DNA of 64,000 nucleotides from positions 408,263 through 472,262 of the forward strand of contig NW_019774336.1 in assembly GCF_001039355.2 (NCBI RefSeq). Direction: 5' to 3'. Below, piece by piece: positions 1 through 14,335 of this stretch (its first letter is position 1; each line of letters begins with the position of its first letter). Source of the DNA: Lingula anatina. Its lineage: Eukaryota; Brachiopoda; Lingulata; Lingulida; Lingulidae. The notes beneath the pieces were generated by a model, which had not been told where the DNA came from, ran no database searches, and was given only the letters and a program-made list of their open reading frames with translations. A program made the translations under genes and the position numbers.

Positions 1-3000
1 GTGCTGCCCAGACAGTTGTATGGATATGACACAGTGATAGATCACTCTGTACCACCACCATCTACTGAGTGGGGGGAGGAAGCAGCAGACGACACTGACA
101 AGGAGATGGTGAAAGAAAGCAAAGATGGAAAAGAAAAGGGAATGGAAGATGAAAAGAAAGTGCAGAAGCGAAAATATCCCATAGCACCAGATGGTAAGTC
201 TTTTTCATTGGTTTTGTTATTGTTTTTGGCTCTGGCCACTCTATATGTAACATGTGAAATGTTCACCAAAAATAGACATTATTAAAGCTGACCAGGAATA
301 ATAACCACCCATTTTTTCTTTATGAATATTATGCCAGCATAACTCTTACACTAGAATAAGCAGTTGATAAATGTTGGAAGATCAAAATACTTTCTCTTGT
401 TCTGTTTGTTTGGCAATCAAATCTAAAATAAAGTTATCTAAAGTTGACACTGTTTGGAAATCCTCAAGACTTAATATCTTATATATTAAAAACATTTTAT
501 ATGTATTTATATAAAGTTACAGCTCTATTTTTTTCACTTGTTGTTTCAGGGTATATTCCCAACTCTGTGGTGCGTAGGTTGATACCAGGGTTTAGGACAC
601 AGCCAGATTTCCTGCAACTGCAGCAAGCATCTAAAGAGAAGTGGACCCTAGACAAGGTACTAAGGACATTGGAATAAATAGTGATGGTAGCAAGTGTGAT
701 TAATTAATTTATTTATATTTATCTATCTGTTTGTTTATTTTATCACTTTTTGTTTGTATTAAAAAATAGATGAATTGAATTGTGTACTTCATTGCAAAAA
801 ATATTTTTTCTCTTTCTTCTTAGTTCTATCTGTGTTGTGTGTTGGGTTTTTCAGTTACCTGTCTTCCAACAGAAAAGATTCAGAAGGTTGTGGGGAACCA
901 GGAAAGATTCTGAAGATTTTCTGTCCAGAGTAGGTATTTTGGGATTTAAATCAATAGTATTTTAATTTTTGAAACCTTAGCCTTTCATTATTCTGTAAAC
1001 CCATGCTTATATATACATTATTTATTTGTAACATGTGCATGCCTAAGATAGGAGTAAAATCTAATGGTAATTAATTTGAAATGGTCTCAATAACATTTAG
1101 AATACAGCTTATATAAAAAATTAATTGGTACAGTATGGTCAACTTATGAAAAAAATACATTTACCCAATGTTTATTGCCTTTGATCATAAACCTTTAAAG
1201 GCTAGAAAATCAATTAGGAAGCAAGTGAACAAGTTTAATGTAGGCAGCTTATTCACAGAAGGCATAGACCTAGCCCAGCTCAGATGTCAGGTGACTTAGT
1301 GAAGTGGTTGTATTGCTAACATCCTGATGAAACCACATGCTTAGTCACGTTTTAATTTTGCACAATTTAGTTACAGGAAGAAAAAGGCCTCTCTTTACAA
1401 GGTCTTTGTAAACTGTAGAAATAGATGGAAGTTTGTTTCATCTTTCTTTTCAAGAAAATCTAATACATATAATATGTAATATGTAATATTTTATTGTACA
1501 CAAGTACACACTCAAGTTCAGCCTTGGTTGTGATGATACCAAACACTTGTTTTTTTTTTGTGTGCTGCACTCTCTCGTCGTTTTGACCTGACAGAGCACT
1601 ATCATATCCACTGTTCGTTTTTATCATTTATTTCTATTTGCACTGAGTGGTCCTTTTTACTAGGTGGCACATAGGTCAACTGATATAATTTGTTTAAATT
1701 GTGATGCTTGAGTGGTTAAAAATCTGGAATGTTGTCATGTAGATTATGATGGATGGATTAATTTAATAGGTTTTATAGAAGAACAAGAATTTATTGATTG
1801 GTTTGAGGGTGATATTGGATCTTCGTTATATGGCAATTTGCCCTTATGTATATTGAATTGAATATTTACAATTGGTAGATTGGTGTCATCTGAGGTGAAG
1901 ATCTCCCCCTACCCCCCCCCCCCCCAAAAAAAAAAAAATCATTTTGACAAAAATGATAAATAAACAGCTAATATGCTAAAAAAACAACACCTGCCATTTT
2001 GCAGCTAAGCAGGTAAAACGCGACTGCTAAAGCAATCAGCACATTATGACACACAGTCCATGTTCACACCTTATACAATCCCCACTCTATAATATTGTCA
2101 GTTCTTTTCTATCATATTTTGTACAGCATCAGATCTAGCAACAGCAATACCCAACTTTGTTGCATTGAACACAATGCACATATGTTAAATTGTAGGGCCA
2201 TGTCTCACCTAATGCAATGTGTGTATGTCAAATTGCCAGTCAACATGTCACTCCTTACACAATGTGCGTGTGTCAAATTGCCAGTCAACAATCAAATTGT
2301 CATGGCCAACATTGCTACACAATAAGCACAAGATTTTAAAATATGTAGACTGTAAAACATAATACATGTGTGACTCTAATATATTCCTGACTTACGTATA
2401 TGATAAGATATTTATATATTGTACAGGAGGAAGAGGAGGACAGTTCATCAGACAAACCATTCTTTTGGGATGAAGAGTCAGATGAAGAAGTGTCCACAGT
2501 TGATGAAGAGGTTTCAGCTCCTGACAGTGCAGCTTCACAGGATCAGGAGACAAAAACTGAACCAAGAAAATTTCTGGACAGTAAGAACAAGACTATTTCA
2601 GAGCTTTTTCAACATTTTGTAAGAGTGAACTTCAAGTTTTGTCAGATTTTCAGTTACTTCTAGCACTAAAAGTAATATTTCCACTTTAAGTTAGTGATTT
2701 CTTTTACTCTGTACAGTGTTTTATATTATTGTTTTCAGTTAAGCTGGGCAAATTTGAAGTAAACAAGGTTGATTGGAATTCTTTTAGAAGGAAAAAAGGT
2801 GTTTTTGCTGCAAAGGAAAAATTTAAAAGTTTACCCAAACCAAGTGATATCACTGAGGCCAAAGAAGAAGCCATTGTAAGTAGGAGAATTGTAGGTTTAG
2901 GTTTCTTTGATTTTTCCTTATATGATAGCCCAAGTAATAAATATTGGCATTTATAGTTGTACATGTAGTCTGCAAGGAATAGGTGTTTAATGAGAGTATA

Positions 3001-4853
3001 AGTATTGATAAGCATTTCATCACCTGATTATAAATATACAGACTAAATATACAAGGGAGTGAAATTAACTTGGTAACTACATATATTGAGACAATATATT
3101 ATCTATGTGCTCTATTTTTGTACCTTTTGTTTTCACAGTATCATTGTTTAGTGCAATATTCATCTTTGTATTTGTATGTTTTCTAGGAAACCAAACCGTC
3201 CATACATGACCAGACAGCTCCTCAAGCTACCAAAGCAACCAAGAAAGAGGTGCCAGAGTTACTGGTCAAGATAAGCCGTGAGCCCTGGTTTCCAACGGGG
3301 TATTCTCTGACTGTGGTGGAAGTCATACGCGCGTTTAACACAATCACAGACAACCTCAGTGACACTCATCAAAGGGAACTCTCACAGTATATTGTAGAGA
3401 TTTTTAAGTAAGTGACCAAGTGATGAAAAATTAATACATAGCACTATATTGAGCCTGTGAACTGAAAATTTAGCCTGTGAGATATACAAAGCTAGAAATA
3501 ATCAGCTATGTGCTTTGATTAATTAAGTGATTCAATTAACATGTATGAGTCATGTTCTTTCTTCAATATATAGAATATTTATTAGGTAAATTGAGCACAG
3601 TGATTATTGTGGAACTTGTGTAAAATGTCATGGATGTCTTAAAAATTGTTACACCTTGTAAGGGTAATTTTTTATCTTTTATTGTGAAAACAGATCATCT
3701 TAAGCATACTGTGAGAGTAAGTATAGGAAAGAATTTATTGTAAGGTATTATGACTTCTTCAGGACCCTGGGAATCCCATATGTTTCCTTGGTGGACACTG
3801 TAGACAAATGTCTGGAACAGTTGGAAGGGTCTTCCAGGACTGCTGTAAAGAGAAATGCTGCTTGGGTGCTGGGAGAGCTTGGAGTGGACCAACAGAAAGT
3901 GATCACTGGACTGGTGAAGAAACTGCTGGATAGAGATGTAAGCTGAGTGTGTGTGTGTGCATGTGAGTGTGTGTGTGTGCGTGTGTATGTTTGTGTAGCA
4001 AAGGGTAGTGTTAGTCAGAGAGTTAAAACAGCACTTGAAAAGAGATTGTCAGACATTTGTGCCCTGGGTTATACCAAAGTATTAGAAGCAGGGCATTAAA
4101 TATCAAATATACACATATTTGAGTAAAGTAAATGTTGAAATTAATAGATATATATTTCTCTTTTAAATCTCTATATAAACTATGCTTTTCATTTAAACCA
4201 ATCCCACATAACACATTTTACCTGCTTGAGCTAAATCTCAACTAACGCATTGTGACTTTCAGGCTGGAGTTGTAGATGAATGCTTGACTGCCTTGAAGAA
4301 GATTAAAGGCGTGGAGAATAAAGCCGATTTGCTCAGTCTAATCAATAACATTGAGACCCTTAAGAAGCTGGACACCAGGCAACTTGAGGTAAAAATAGAA
4401 TGATTAATAAAAAGCCATTAAATGCCTTTTGCAGACTTATGTGACCTGTGGTTATTACCAAGGTTTTGGGGATTAAAGATGTTCTTGATATTTTTGTACA
4501 GAAATGAAAACAAATGGGTTGTGTATATAATTATACTCTTTATATCAGATTGTCAGTGAAGTATTTTTACCATAATTTTACTCTTTTAACATGAAAGGAG
4601 CTGTATAAAGTTGTCAAAAGATTGTACAAGGTAATGAAAGGGAACATGTTTTTAGAAGTGATATTCTTTTTAGTTTATGGCTATCTTCATTCTGTGCCTA
4701 AAATGAAGGACTTGAATGTGTTTTTGGCGGAATGTTTTTCTTTTTCTTTTATGTTTTTTGCATTTTTTGTATTAGGCAGATCTGGCGCATAATAATGGTT
4801 TGATTTGTTCCAGTTTATTTAGAGTGCCAGTTATTATACCTCAATCTGTATTT

Positions 4854-4884
<31 letters not shown>

Positions 4885-7800
4885 TTATTATTATTTTATT
4901 TTTATTTATTTTTTTTTTTTTTGGGGGGGGGAGGGGGGTGATATGATACTGTACATGTATACAGTATAAAAGGAGTATTCTTTAATGGAATGCAAGCTTC
5001 ATGACCAGTATAAATTTTTAGGGACGTTTGCAGCATATAAAAAAAATTAACCCTATTTTATTTTCTGTTTGTTTTTTAAATGGTCCAAGACAAATAGACA
5101 TTGTTTCAGATTTATTTCTAACTATCAAGATGTATCTTATGCTTTGTCCAATGAAAGATATTTCTGAATGTCTTATCTTCATAAATTATACTTGATACTG
5201 TTGCAGATAATTTATACATGGTTGCATCCTGTGTGTACTTCAGAATGAAGCACTTTATGAGTTGGCAAACAGACTGCAAGTTGGGGGGTCAGAGCTGGAA
5301 CAGGAGGAGGTGATGAAGAGAATTCAGTCTTGGATACACAATGCCCAGACTGACCTGACAACAGATGTCACCACTGACCAAGACAAGACTGATGGTGCTG
5401 AATATGATGTAATTTGCATTTGCGTTTTTCTTTTTGACCATATATCTTATTTTAGACAATTTGATCTCTCTCTCTCTCTCTTTAATGTTGCTTTAATAAT
5501 ACAAAGGCAAAGTTCATTTGGTATTGTTATTATTGTATAATCATTGGGTATTACTTAAAATATATTGAAAATGGAAAACATCTATATTCTTTTGGTTAAA
5601 TGTTAATTAAAATGCCCTTGTGCCTCTTGATTCTGTTAATGTAAAAGTCAAACTAACTTGTCAAATCATATTATGATCAATATTTACTAAAAGAGAGTTG
5701 AACTTGGTTGTTGCCCTCACTGTTTATACAGTGAGGTTTGTTTTATTTTTTCTACCATGCAGGGTATTCTGTTTCCAATAAACAAAGAAATTCAATAAAA
5801 AACATTTACAGTGTCTAGACTGTAGTAGTTGACACTGTTATGTGTTGATATGGGATTAATCTGTTGCAGTTTTTAATTGTTTATCTGTTGATTGATTTTT
5901 TGGAAAAGAAAAAGACAACAGAACAAGAAAGGAAAAGAAAGCAAGCTGTTGCGTCTATACCAAAAGGTAGGACCACTTTTCAATAATTTTTCAAGAATGA
6001 TCTACTCAAGATTGAGGAGCATAAAGCAAATAATATGAATACATGATACTATAGGTACTCCATATTAATATGAAAACACTTTAAACCTTATTTAAAATGT
6101 AAATTTGGTTTTTAAAGATTTCCTTTGTATGAATAAGAATACATCACTGGGTCATAGTTTTTCTGTGGCACAGAGACACTGTCACTTTATGTATGTTTAG
6201 TGTTATTTTAATGTGATATTTGACTGCTGAACTGATATGCATTTAATTTGTAAATTGCATTGCTTGTGAAAAATTCAATGCTCTTGACCATTTTTCATAA
6301 CTAGTGAGGATGGCTGTGCTTCATATCTTATTACTATCTGATATCTTATTATATCTTATTACTATTGTAATCTGCCCTCTCTCTGTAATTAATATAATGA
6401 TTAAGATTCATTTGGAACACATTACTTATATCATTTATATAAAACCAGATGTCCCTCAGAACAAAATGCAAGTAAAAGAGATCACAAAAGATGAGCACAA
6501 AGCACTTGAAATTTTTGCTTCAACTGCTCCTGTTACCCCAGAGGAACCACGGGGAATTGTTCCTGTGCTGAGGAAAAAAAAGGCTAGGTTAGATCCTAGC
6601 ACGGACTCTTCTGCCATGAATTGGTTGCGTCGTAGGGTTATTGACCAGGGGAAAAGCAGTGTCATCTCTGACACAAGCCTGAGAAGTGTTTGTATGTTCT
6701 TCTGGCTGATGTAGCTTTTTTTATAAGCTTTGTGTATATTTGAATTTTAATAATAGTTTTCATTAATTCATTTTTTATTTTAATTTTGTTTTAAATTTTA
6801 ATTGTTGGGTGATGATCTGCTTTATGCAGTTTGTTTTAAGTTTGGTGTTTTATTGCTTTCTGTAAATGATGTACTGTAGCATTTTTTCTGCGATTTATCT
6901 AGTTGGAAGTTATCTAGGCATGGTATCAAATGTGCCACAGAATTTGTCTTTCAAATCTGTGCCACTGTAGTTTTAAAAATCATCTGAAGGGCCTTTTAAT
7001 TCCAGTCAATTGAAGAAGTTGTGAGTTCATGCTAAATTAGCTTTGCACTTTGGACTTATCCATTCAATGAATAAGGCAATTTAGATTTTGATTTTTTGAA
7101 AAGATTAATCCAAAGAAAAACAAAATGCTGTAAACAATAACATATTGCAAGAATGTTTTGTTTACTTGACGCCTTTTCCATGCAGGTAATATTATTCAAG
7201 TAAATATAGTTTGAGAAAGGGCACTTTGTCTGACATTGGTTGGACCCCAGGGAGAAAAAAGAAGTTTTTGGTATGATGTAGTATGAACCAATGCTTTTAT
7301 AAATTTACGTGTTGTGTTATGAAGATGTGGTTCATATTTACATGTTAATGACAGGTAAATATAGACATGAAATGGTTCTTTACCGTGGTGTGTTGACAAG
7401 GTTAGAAACATATTTTCATGTTTTTGTTTAATTTGGTGGCTACTGTATTTGGTGGGTGACAATTTCTTCCTCTACACCAGTTCTGATGGTATGCATGAAG
7501 TGCTCCAAGGTTACAGAGGAATATAAATTTTAGAAAAGAATACTTTAGCTGGTGAAGTCTCCTTGCTTCATTAAGAATTTTTTCACCTTATTCCGACCTA
7601 CAAGCTAGCTGAGACTTCAGTGCTACGTGCTTCAGGATCACAGCTATCAGAGAAGAGATCAGAAAATTAACAATTGGAGTAGTTCTTCAGGAATAATTGC
7701 TGCAGTATTACAATTGAAAAAAAAGAAGCAATTTGAAGAGATTATGCATTTGGCAATGAGCCAATATTTGGAGACTGGGCCTGGAAGGAATTCATACTAC

Positions 7801-10285
7801 ATAAATATATGACAGTTTTATAGCATTTACATTCTGGATTTAAATACATAAACATTTATATAAAAACTGATGTCTGAAACTCAAGCAGAGCAAACCCTGT
7901 GCTTGTAATACCAAGGCAAATGCCGGGTCTAGATCACTGTATTGTTGGAGGTGTGGACAATATCCTCAGAGTGGTCATACATAGACGGTCATGCAGTAGC
8001 CTAGACTCAAGACAGTCAAGAGGCAGACTTAGGCTCACATGTGAGATTAATATTATGGGAGAGATGATGTTAAAATTTGCTTGCACTATTTTGAAAAATT
8101 TCGTAAAATTTCATTCATGAAAGGTGCAAGGTTTTGTAGGCTCTATGACAAAAAATTATTGATTAGACTTATTTTTTTAAAATTTACATCGATTAAAATT
8201 AATTTTTTTAAAATTGTATTAGGGTTATATTTCCTGCGTTCTTTATTTTCAGTGTGTATCAGACTGTTAATGTTTTTATTATTATTATTTATGAAATATT
8301 GTTATACCAATTCATATTTTATTGTAGTTACACTTATATATATTTTTTTGTTTATTTTTATGTATTATTTGTACTTGCATTTATTTGTTGTTTTAGCTCA
8401 GAAAAGTGTTACCATAGAAACTATTCACCTAAGAATGTGACAAATATAGAAGTAATTTGATAATATACATTTATTGTTAGTCACAATGCAGCAGTTAAGG
8501 TTTTGATGTTAAGAAAATATATTTTCCCTCTGATAGACTACATTAAATTAATACAGCCACTATATCTCTCTGAATTAGAATGCCTAATATTACTCACGTT
8601 TTTTGACAGCTGAAGCTTCCAAAGTTACATCGAAATCTGTGCTTCGGCTACCAGGAGTCCGGAACAAAGCTGCTGAGTCTTTAACCAAGATAGCTGGACC
8701 TGGGGAGGTGGCACCTGTCAGGATAAAAACCAAGCAGTTGCCTGCCATCAGGTGGAGTAGTTCTTCATCAAAATTATTTGCCTGCAAGTGGTTATACTGT
8801 AGTTGTTTTTATGAATTTAGATCGAAACATGAAGGTTTTGGTCTGAAATAATTAAGTACATGATTATTAACAATGCTTCTTAATTTCTGAATGTGTTATG
8901 ATAATTCAGTTGAGAGGAAATTTTTAAAAAAGAATTTAAAATTGAAAAGATAGACAAAGATAAACATTTTTTTCTTATTCACTTGTCATCCTCTTCATGG
9001 AAATTGTTGACCACTTATTCAAAATTTTAAACTCAAAAATGCATTGCAATTATTTTTTCAGGTTGGGCACTAAGCCAGAGTCCCCTGACTCCAGACCAGT
9101 CAGCCAGGCCAGCTCCGGGTCAACATCATCTGGAAGGTCCAAAAAGCCCAGGTCAGTTTACATACATACTAAGACTGGGTTCCACAGATTTAGATTGATC
9201 CATCTGGATCGACCTAACTCCCTGGGGGTTCACGCTAAATTGCTGTCAGCTTCCGGGAGCCGAGCGCAAACAAAAGTTAATTCCCCCTTACAGCTTTTAG
9301 TAGGCGGGACAGACATTTAAGGCAGTTAAGCCAACAGCTATCTAGTGAGATTCGATCTAAATATCTGTGGGAATGGTCTCTTAATCTCTTGAATTCATCT
9401 GCAGAGCACACATGCTTATGTGAAAACAAAACCAAAAGTAGCAAAGAGTCTCGTACTCTTAGTGGTTAAGTCATACTGTCTTCTTTATTTTAATTTTGCA
9501 ACATTGAAGATGAATGTGAAGTTTTTAAGGTGAATTATACACTAAAGTATAGGCAATATGCATTTTTATACTGTAACTAGTTCATCAGATAAAACCTTTG
9601 GCTTTCACAGTTATTGTGACAGCTTTTTGATATTTAAATAAGACCCTCACCATGCCGCCTCCACATTTATGCCCTGTATTTAGTAGCAACTTGAGTCACA
9701 CTTTGCATTGATTTTCACAGATTATTATCTGGTAATATCTATTTCTCAGTCATGATGAGTCTTGTGACAATCACATCTGAGAGATATAGCACTTCTTGTT
9801 CTCTGATTTATTTCTCCTGCAATTCCGTAGTATTGTCATCAAGTAACCCAAGTCAAGGTTCAAGAAATATATTTCAGTTTTCTTTATTGACTGCCACATC
9901 ATATTGATAGGCACCCTTTTTTTCCAGCACTCCTAAATTTTTACCCAACAGACCTGAGATGTACAGGTATTATGGCAGACAGTCTAGTGTGGGCAGCAAC
10001 AGGTCCACACCCACAGAGAAAGTGTCTGCTGCCCAAGGCCCATCTGACCAGGTGGGAAGTGAAGGTGAGTGATGAGACTTGGGTGGCCTCCGTTAGAACA
10101 CCTAATAAATGACTAGCTCCACTTCATTTTGTTTTTTGGAATTTTTGTTGACAAAAAGAAAAAAAAAAAAAAAAATTAAGTAGAGCTAGTCATTTATTAG
10201 GTGTTCTAACATTCTAACAGAGGCCACCAAAGTGATTAAAAAACAACTAGATGTAAATTTTTATTTTATGTTTTTTTTTGTTTTG

Positions 10286-10347
<62 letters not shown>

Positions 10348-12188
10348 TAAAGTTAGTTAAATTTAATTGCTACCAAATTTTTTGTCAAATGTTGTCGGAC
10401 CAGCAGTGCACCTTCTGCACACTATGTCATGCAATGGCTTGTCAGAAACCCTAAATGTTGATTGCTTTGCATGAAGACAAGGGGCTATATAATGTTTAGT
10501 GTTCATGTCTCCTCAGTGACAATCTTGAGCATGAAATTGTTCAGAGGTTGATTGAAATGATTTCCCATTGCATGCAGCATGTACCACACTTGTTTTATAC
10601 ATTTTACTATACATGTATGTTGAACATAGCCTGTACTGTTTGTCTGTAAACCAGCGCTATTACTTACATCTGCATGTCAAGCTGGGCTTTCTTTAATTAA
10701 AATGCATGGTAACTTCATGAAGAAGCATGTCATAACATAGCAAAGCAGTATATTTATATTTCACCTTTTAAAAAAATAGGAAAGAATAGGAAGCATCGCA
10801 CAGAAGACTTGTTCTGAAAAGTGTCGTCTGGGGTTACTAATTTATGACTACAGATTTATGTCCTTCTTGGTTTATTCTTGGTTCAATTTTTCATGGTATC
10901 ACTTAATTGGGAACATTGAATGCAAGAGAAGAATTAAGCCACCACTGTAAACAACCTTTTGTATCCGTGATAAAAAAAATATGGAATGTATAGGCAGTGG
11001 ATTATTCCCATCCATTAAACTCGTTCATGTTCACTTTCCAATTAACTGTGAATAACACAAAATAGTATTGATCATTAAAGAAGCTTAACTGTTATTTCCC
11101 CGGCTACAGGAAATGTTTGATCAATAAGCATTATTATCTGAGTGATGAAAATCAACAGGAGTTGTAGTGCGGATACTGGCTGGCTGTATGTACATGTAAC
11201 CATGGGGTCTCAGACAGACCTGTGGTCAACAAATCATAACTAGATGGTCAGTTTGGAGTCTGGGTAATTGGTATTCACTACATTGTCATATATGATAGGC
11301 AGTGTGTTGGTTGGCCGCTTGTGTTCTTGTTTTGGAGATTTTTTCACTTGAAAGGAAAAGAAAGGGCCGGAACAATGCCAGCAAAACTTACTGTTTATAT
11401 GCCAAGAATTTTGGAAGGTGAATTTTATTTTAGTATTTGATTTATTGTTATTATTGCACTGATTTACTGTTTTAAGGTACTGTATTTGTTTTTCATGTGG
11501 TAAGTAAGACTTATTGCATAGTCATTTTTTTTTTTTTTTGAAAATTAAGTAAATTAATATAAATGATGGAAGTTTAACCATTTGCAATTTATCAGTTTTC
11601 AGGAAACTCTCATCTCCTTTATCATAAATGTTTGCAAATGATATCTGGAGTGAAGATACATGTACCGATATAACAACCAAATATGCTAAAATTTGAAATG
11701 AAACACAGATGGAAGGTATAAAAGTGTCACAAATGTGATGCTAATGAAATTATATCAACATTTCTGAATATTTTCCAGAGGGAGAAACAAGAAAGGGTGT
11801 TACCACACCAAAGACTTTAGTCACACAAGAAGAAAAAGACATCCCTGCACCTTTGGTGACACAACCAGATGACACCTCAGGTGTGTCCCTGGTGACACCT
11901 TGGAAGGACACAGTCCATGCTCCCTCAGTGGTCCTCCCACCTGTGGTACAGAAGTCAGACAATGTTGATAGTAAAGTATCAGCAGCAACAGATCAAAGTT
12001 ACAAAGAAACTGTCAGCACTCTCCCCACCCTGCCGCCCATCAGTGACAACAAGCTACTACATCAGCACCTTCATGACAAGTTCTCAGATTATGATTCAGA
12101 TATCCATTCTGCATCAGTAGGTCCTGGGAGTCAGTTCTGGGAGGATGGGTCACTGCAGGTTGGTACTAAAAAGACTGCTACATATTTA

Positions 12189-12238
<50 letters not shown>

Positions 12239-14295
12239 TTAGATGATATTATTGATAATGATAATAATTTATTTACAGTTCTAAATCCATCTTAAATGTT
12301 CAGTAGACTATGCAGTTGTTAAAATGGATCTGTAGAAAGCCTCTTCCTCTATAGAGGAAGGAACTTTGATCAGGCATTACAATTAGTATTGTAGATGAAA
12401 CTTTCATCAGGTATTACAATTAGCATTGTAGATGTTATTAAACCGTTTGAATTTTATGATTTGGAGACTATTTGACTTACTTTCTGTTATAAAATTCTAT
12501 TTAGAACTTGAAGGCCCGTGACTACATGAGTGCTGATGACTCTGGGTTCAGCTGTATCTCTGATCAGTCCACTCTGGAGACTAGCAAACAAGGTGAGGAA
12601 AATTTATAATAATTTTTTAAAATAAATATAGATTTTAGAAAGTAGAGGTGAAAAATGTGACACTGAAAATAGAAGGCAGTACAAAGATTTTCTTCTCGTT
12701 AATTATAGTAAATTTTGATTCAAAATCATTGTATAAAAAAGTAACAGCTAATTGTCATTTTGTTTCATTTTAAGAATTATCACTGGTCAGCAGGGGAGAG
12801 CCTCAACTGTCACCAGTCAAGTCAGTCACCTTACTGACCAAGGAGGGATCCAAACATGGTAAGGTTAAGCCACTCAAGTGAAGATGAACAGTGTCTTAGA
12901 TTTGTTATGTTTTCTTTACACTGTAGGCTATATCCATAAGTGCCATCAGTTATTTAATTAGAAGTTCCATATTGGGTTTCATAAGACTTCTCATTAATGT
13001 TTTTTTAAATCTAATATAAAAGTTAATATACTGTTTGATGCATATTCAATGTACAGTTTCAGCAGAAAAGAGGCAGATGCTCATGCCATAGCTGGCTTTC
13101 ATTTTATACAGTGCTTTTTTCTGGTTACCTAGCCATTGTTTATCGACATTATAAGACAAAAATGCTTAAACTTAAAGCAGGTTTTTAACTGTAACTTCTG
13201 CATTCCAAGAATCCATCTCCTCCTCTCTCGGACATTTTGATGATGAGAGTAACTCTCTTAGCATTCCTGATATTGGTGATATTGGACTTGATATTGAAGA
13301 CATGGAATCGTTTGAAGAATTGCCAAGTTTTCTCTGTCGACCTCGAGGCCGAAGACAGTAAAGATGCTGGTAAAGCGCTGGCATGATGTGCAGTGGCATG
13401 GTGCATGGCCTTAAGAAATTACATCATATGAAATGTTTAACTTATTTCAGCTTGTTGGTGGCATTTCAGGGCTATCCTCTGTTATATTTCAGCTTGAGTG
13501 CAATTTGCATGACTGGGTCTTCATGATGCATGGAAAATATACAATGAGTTAATGACTTAACAAATTTCTAGCTGTGCATTTTATTTATAAACAAAATGAG
13601 CATGTGGCATGTATGCTTTCATGTATAGGAATATTGGGTTGCCAGTTGAAGTTTCGATTTAAATATACATGTGTATAATTCCACATTTTTCAATAGTTCA
13701 TGTTCTACCTTAATTTGCATGTTGGTTTTTCCTTTGCGTGTTGAATGGGAAGTATCGTACTTCTTCCAAGTTAAACATGAAGCAGAATTGCATGGGACTG
13801 CTTCTGTAACATTTAAAAGGTCATCATTTTTTCTGGGTTCACAAGGAAATAACCCGGTGCAGGGATGGCATAAAAATAAGTTGTGGTTAACAAAGTATTG
13901 AGATGAGGACTGTAACATATTTTTTATGTTTACCCACTCATTTATCAGAGTTTTCAACTATTTTTTTAGAAAAAACTTGCATTAAAAAATCTACAATTGC
14001 TATTATTCAATCACAAATTGTGCTCATAAAGTGACAACAGTAGTTTTGATATCTCTGTCAACAAAGTCAAATCTGCTTTCAGACAACTGGAGGCAGTTTT
14101 TTGAGAGGACGTCGGCCCTGGACAGGAAGAGAATAGCGGAAGTGAAGGAGGACATCGCTCACGGCAAGCACAAGCCTCTGCCCCAGACTGAGGTCTCGTA
14201 CATCAAGCACAAGAGAGTGCAATTTGTTCCTGGGGATGCTGGGGTCCGGCTGCTTCACACTATTACAATATCTGGAGACAAGGTAAACAAAAGAG

Positions 14296-14335
<40 letters not shown>

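Noticed and set aside
2168-2295. CRISPR-like array
   Set aside because: Three diverged units without unique spacers in an animal intron; an ordinary minisatellite.
7627-7812. 61-codon open frame after CTTCAG as an extra exon of the large + strand gene
   Set aside because: No good donor at its end, no family signal, and the flanking exons already join in a compatible phase without it.
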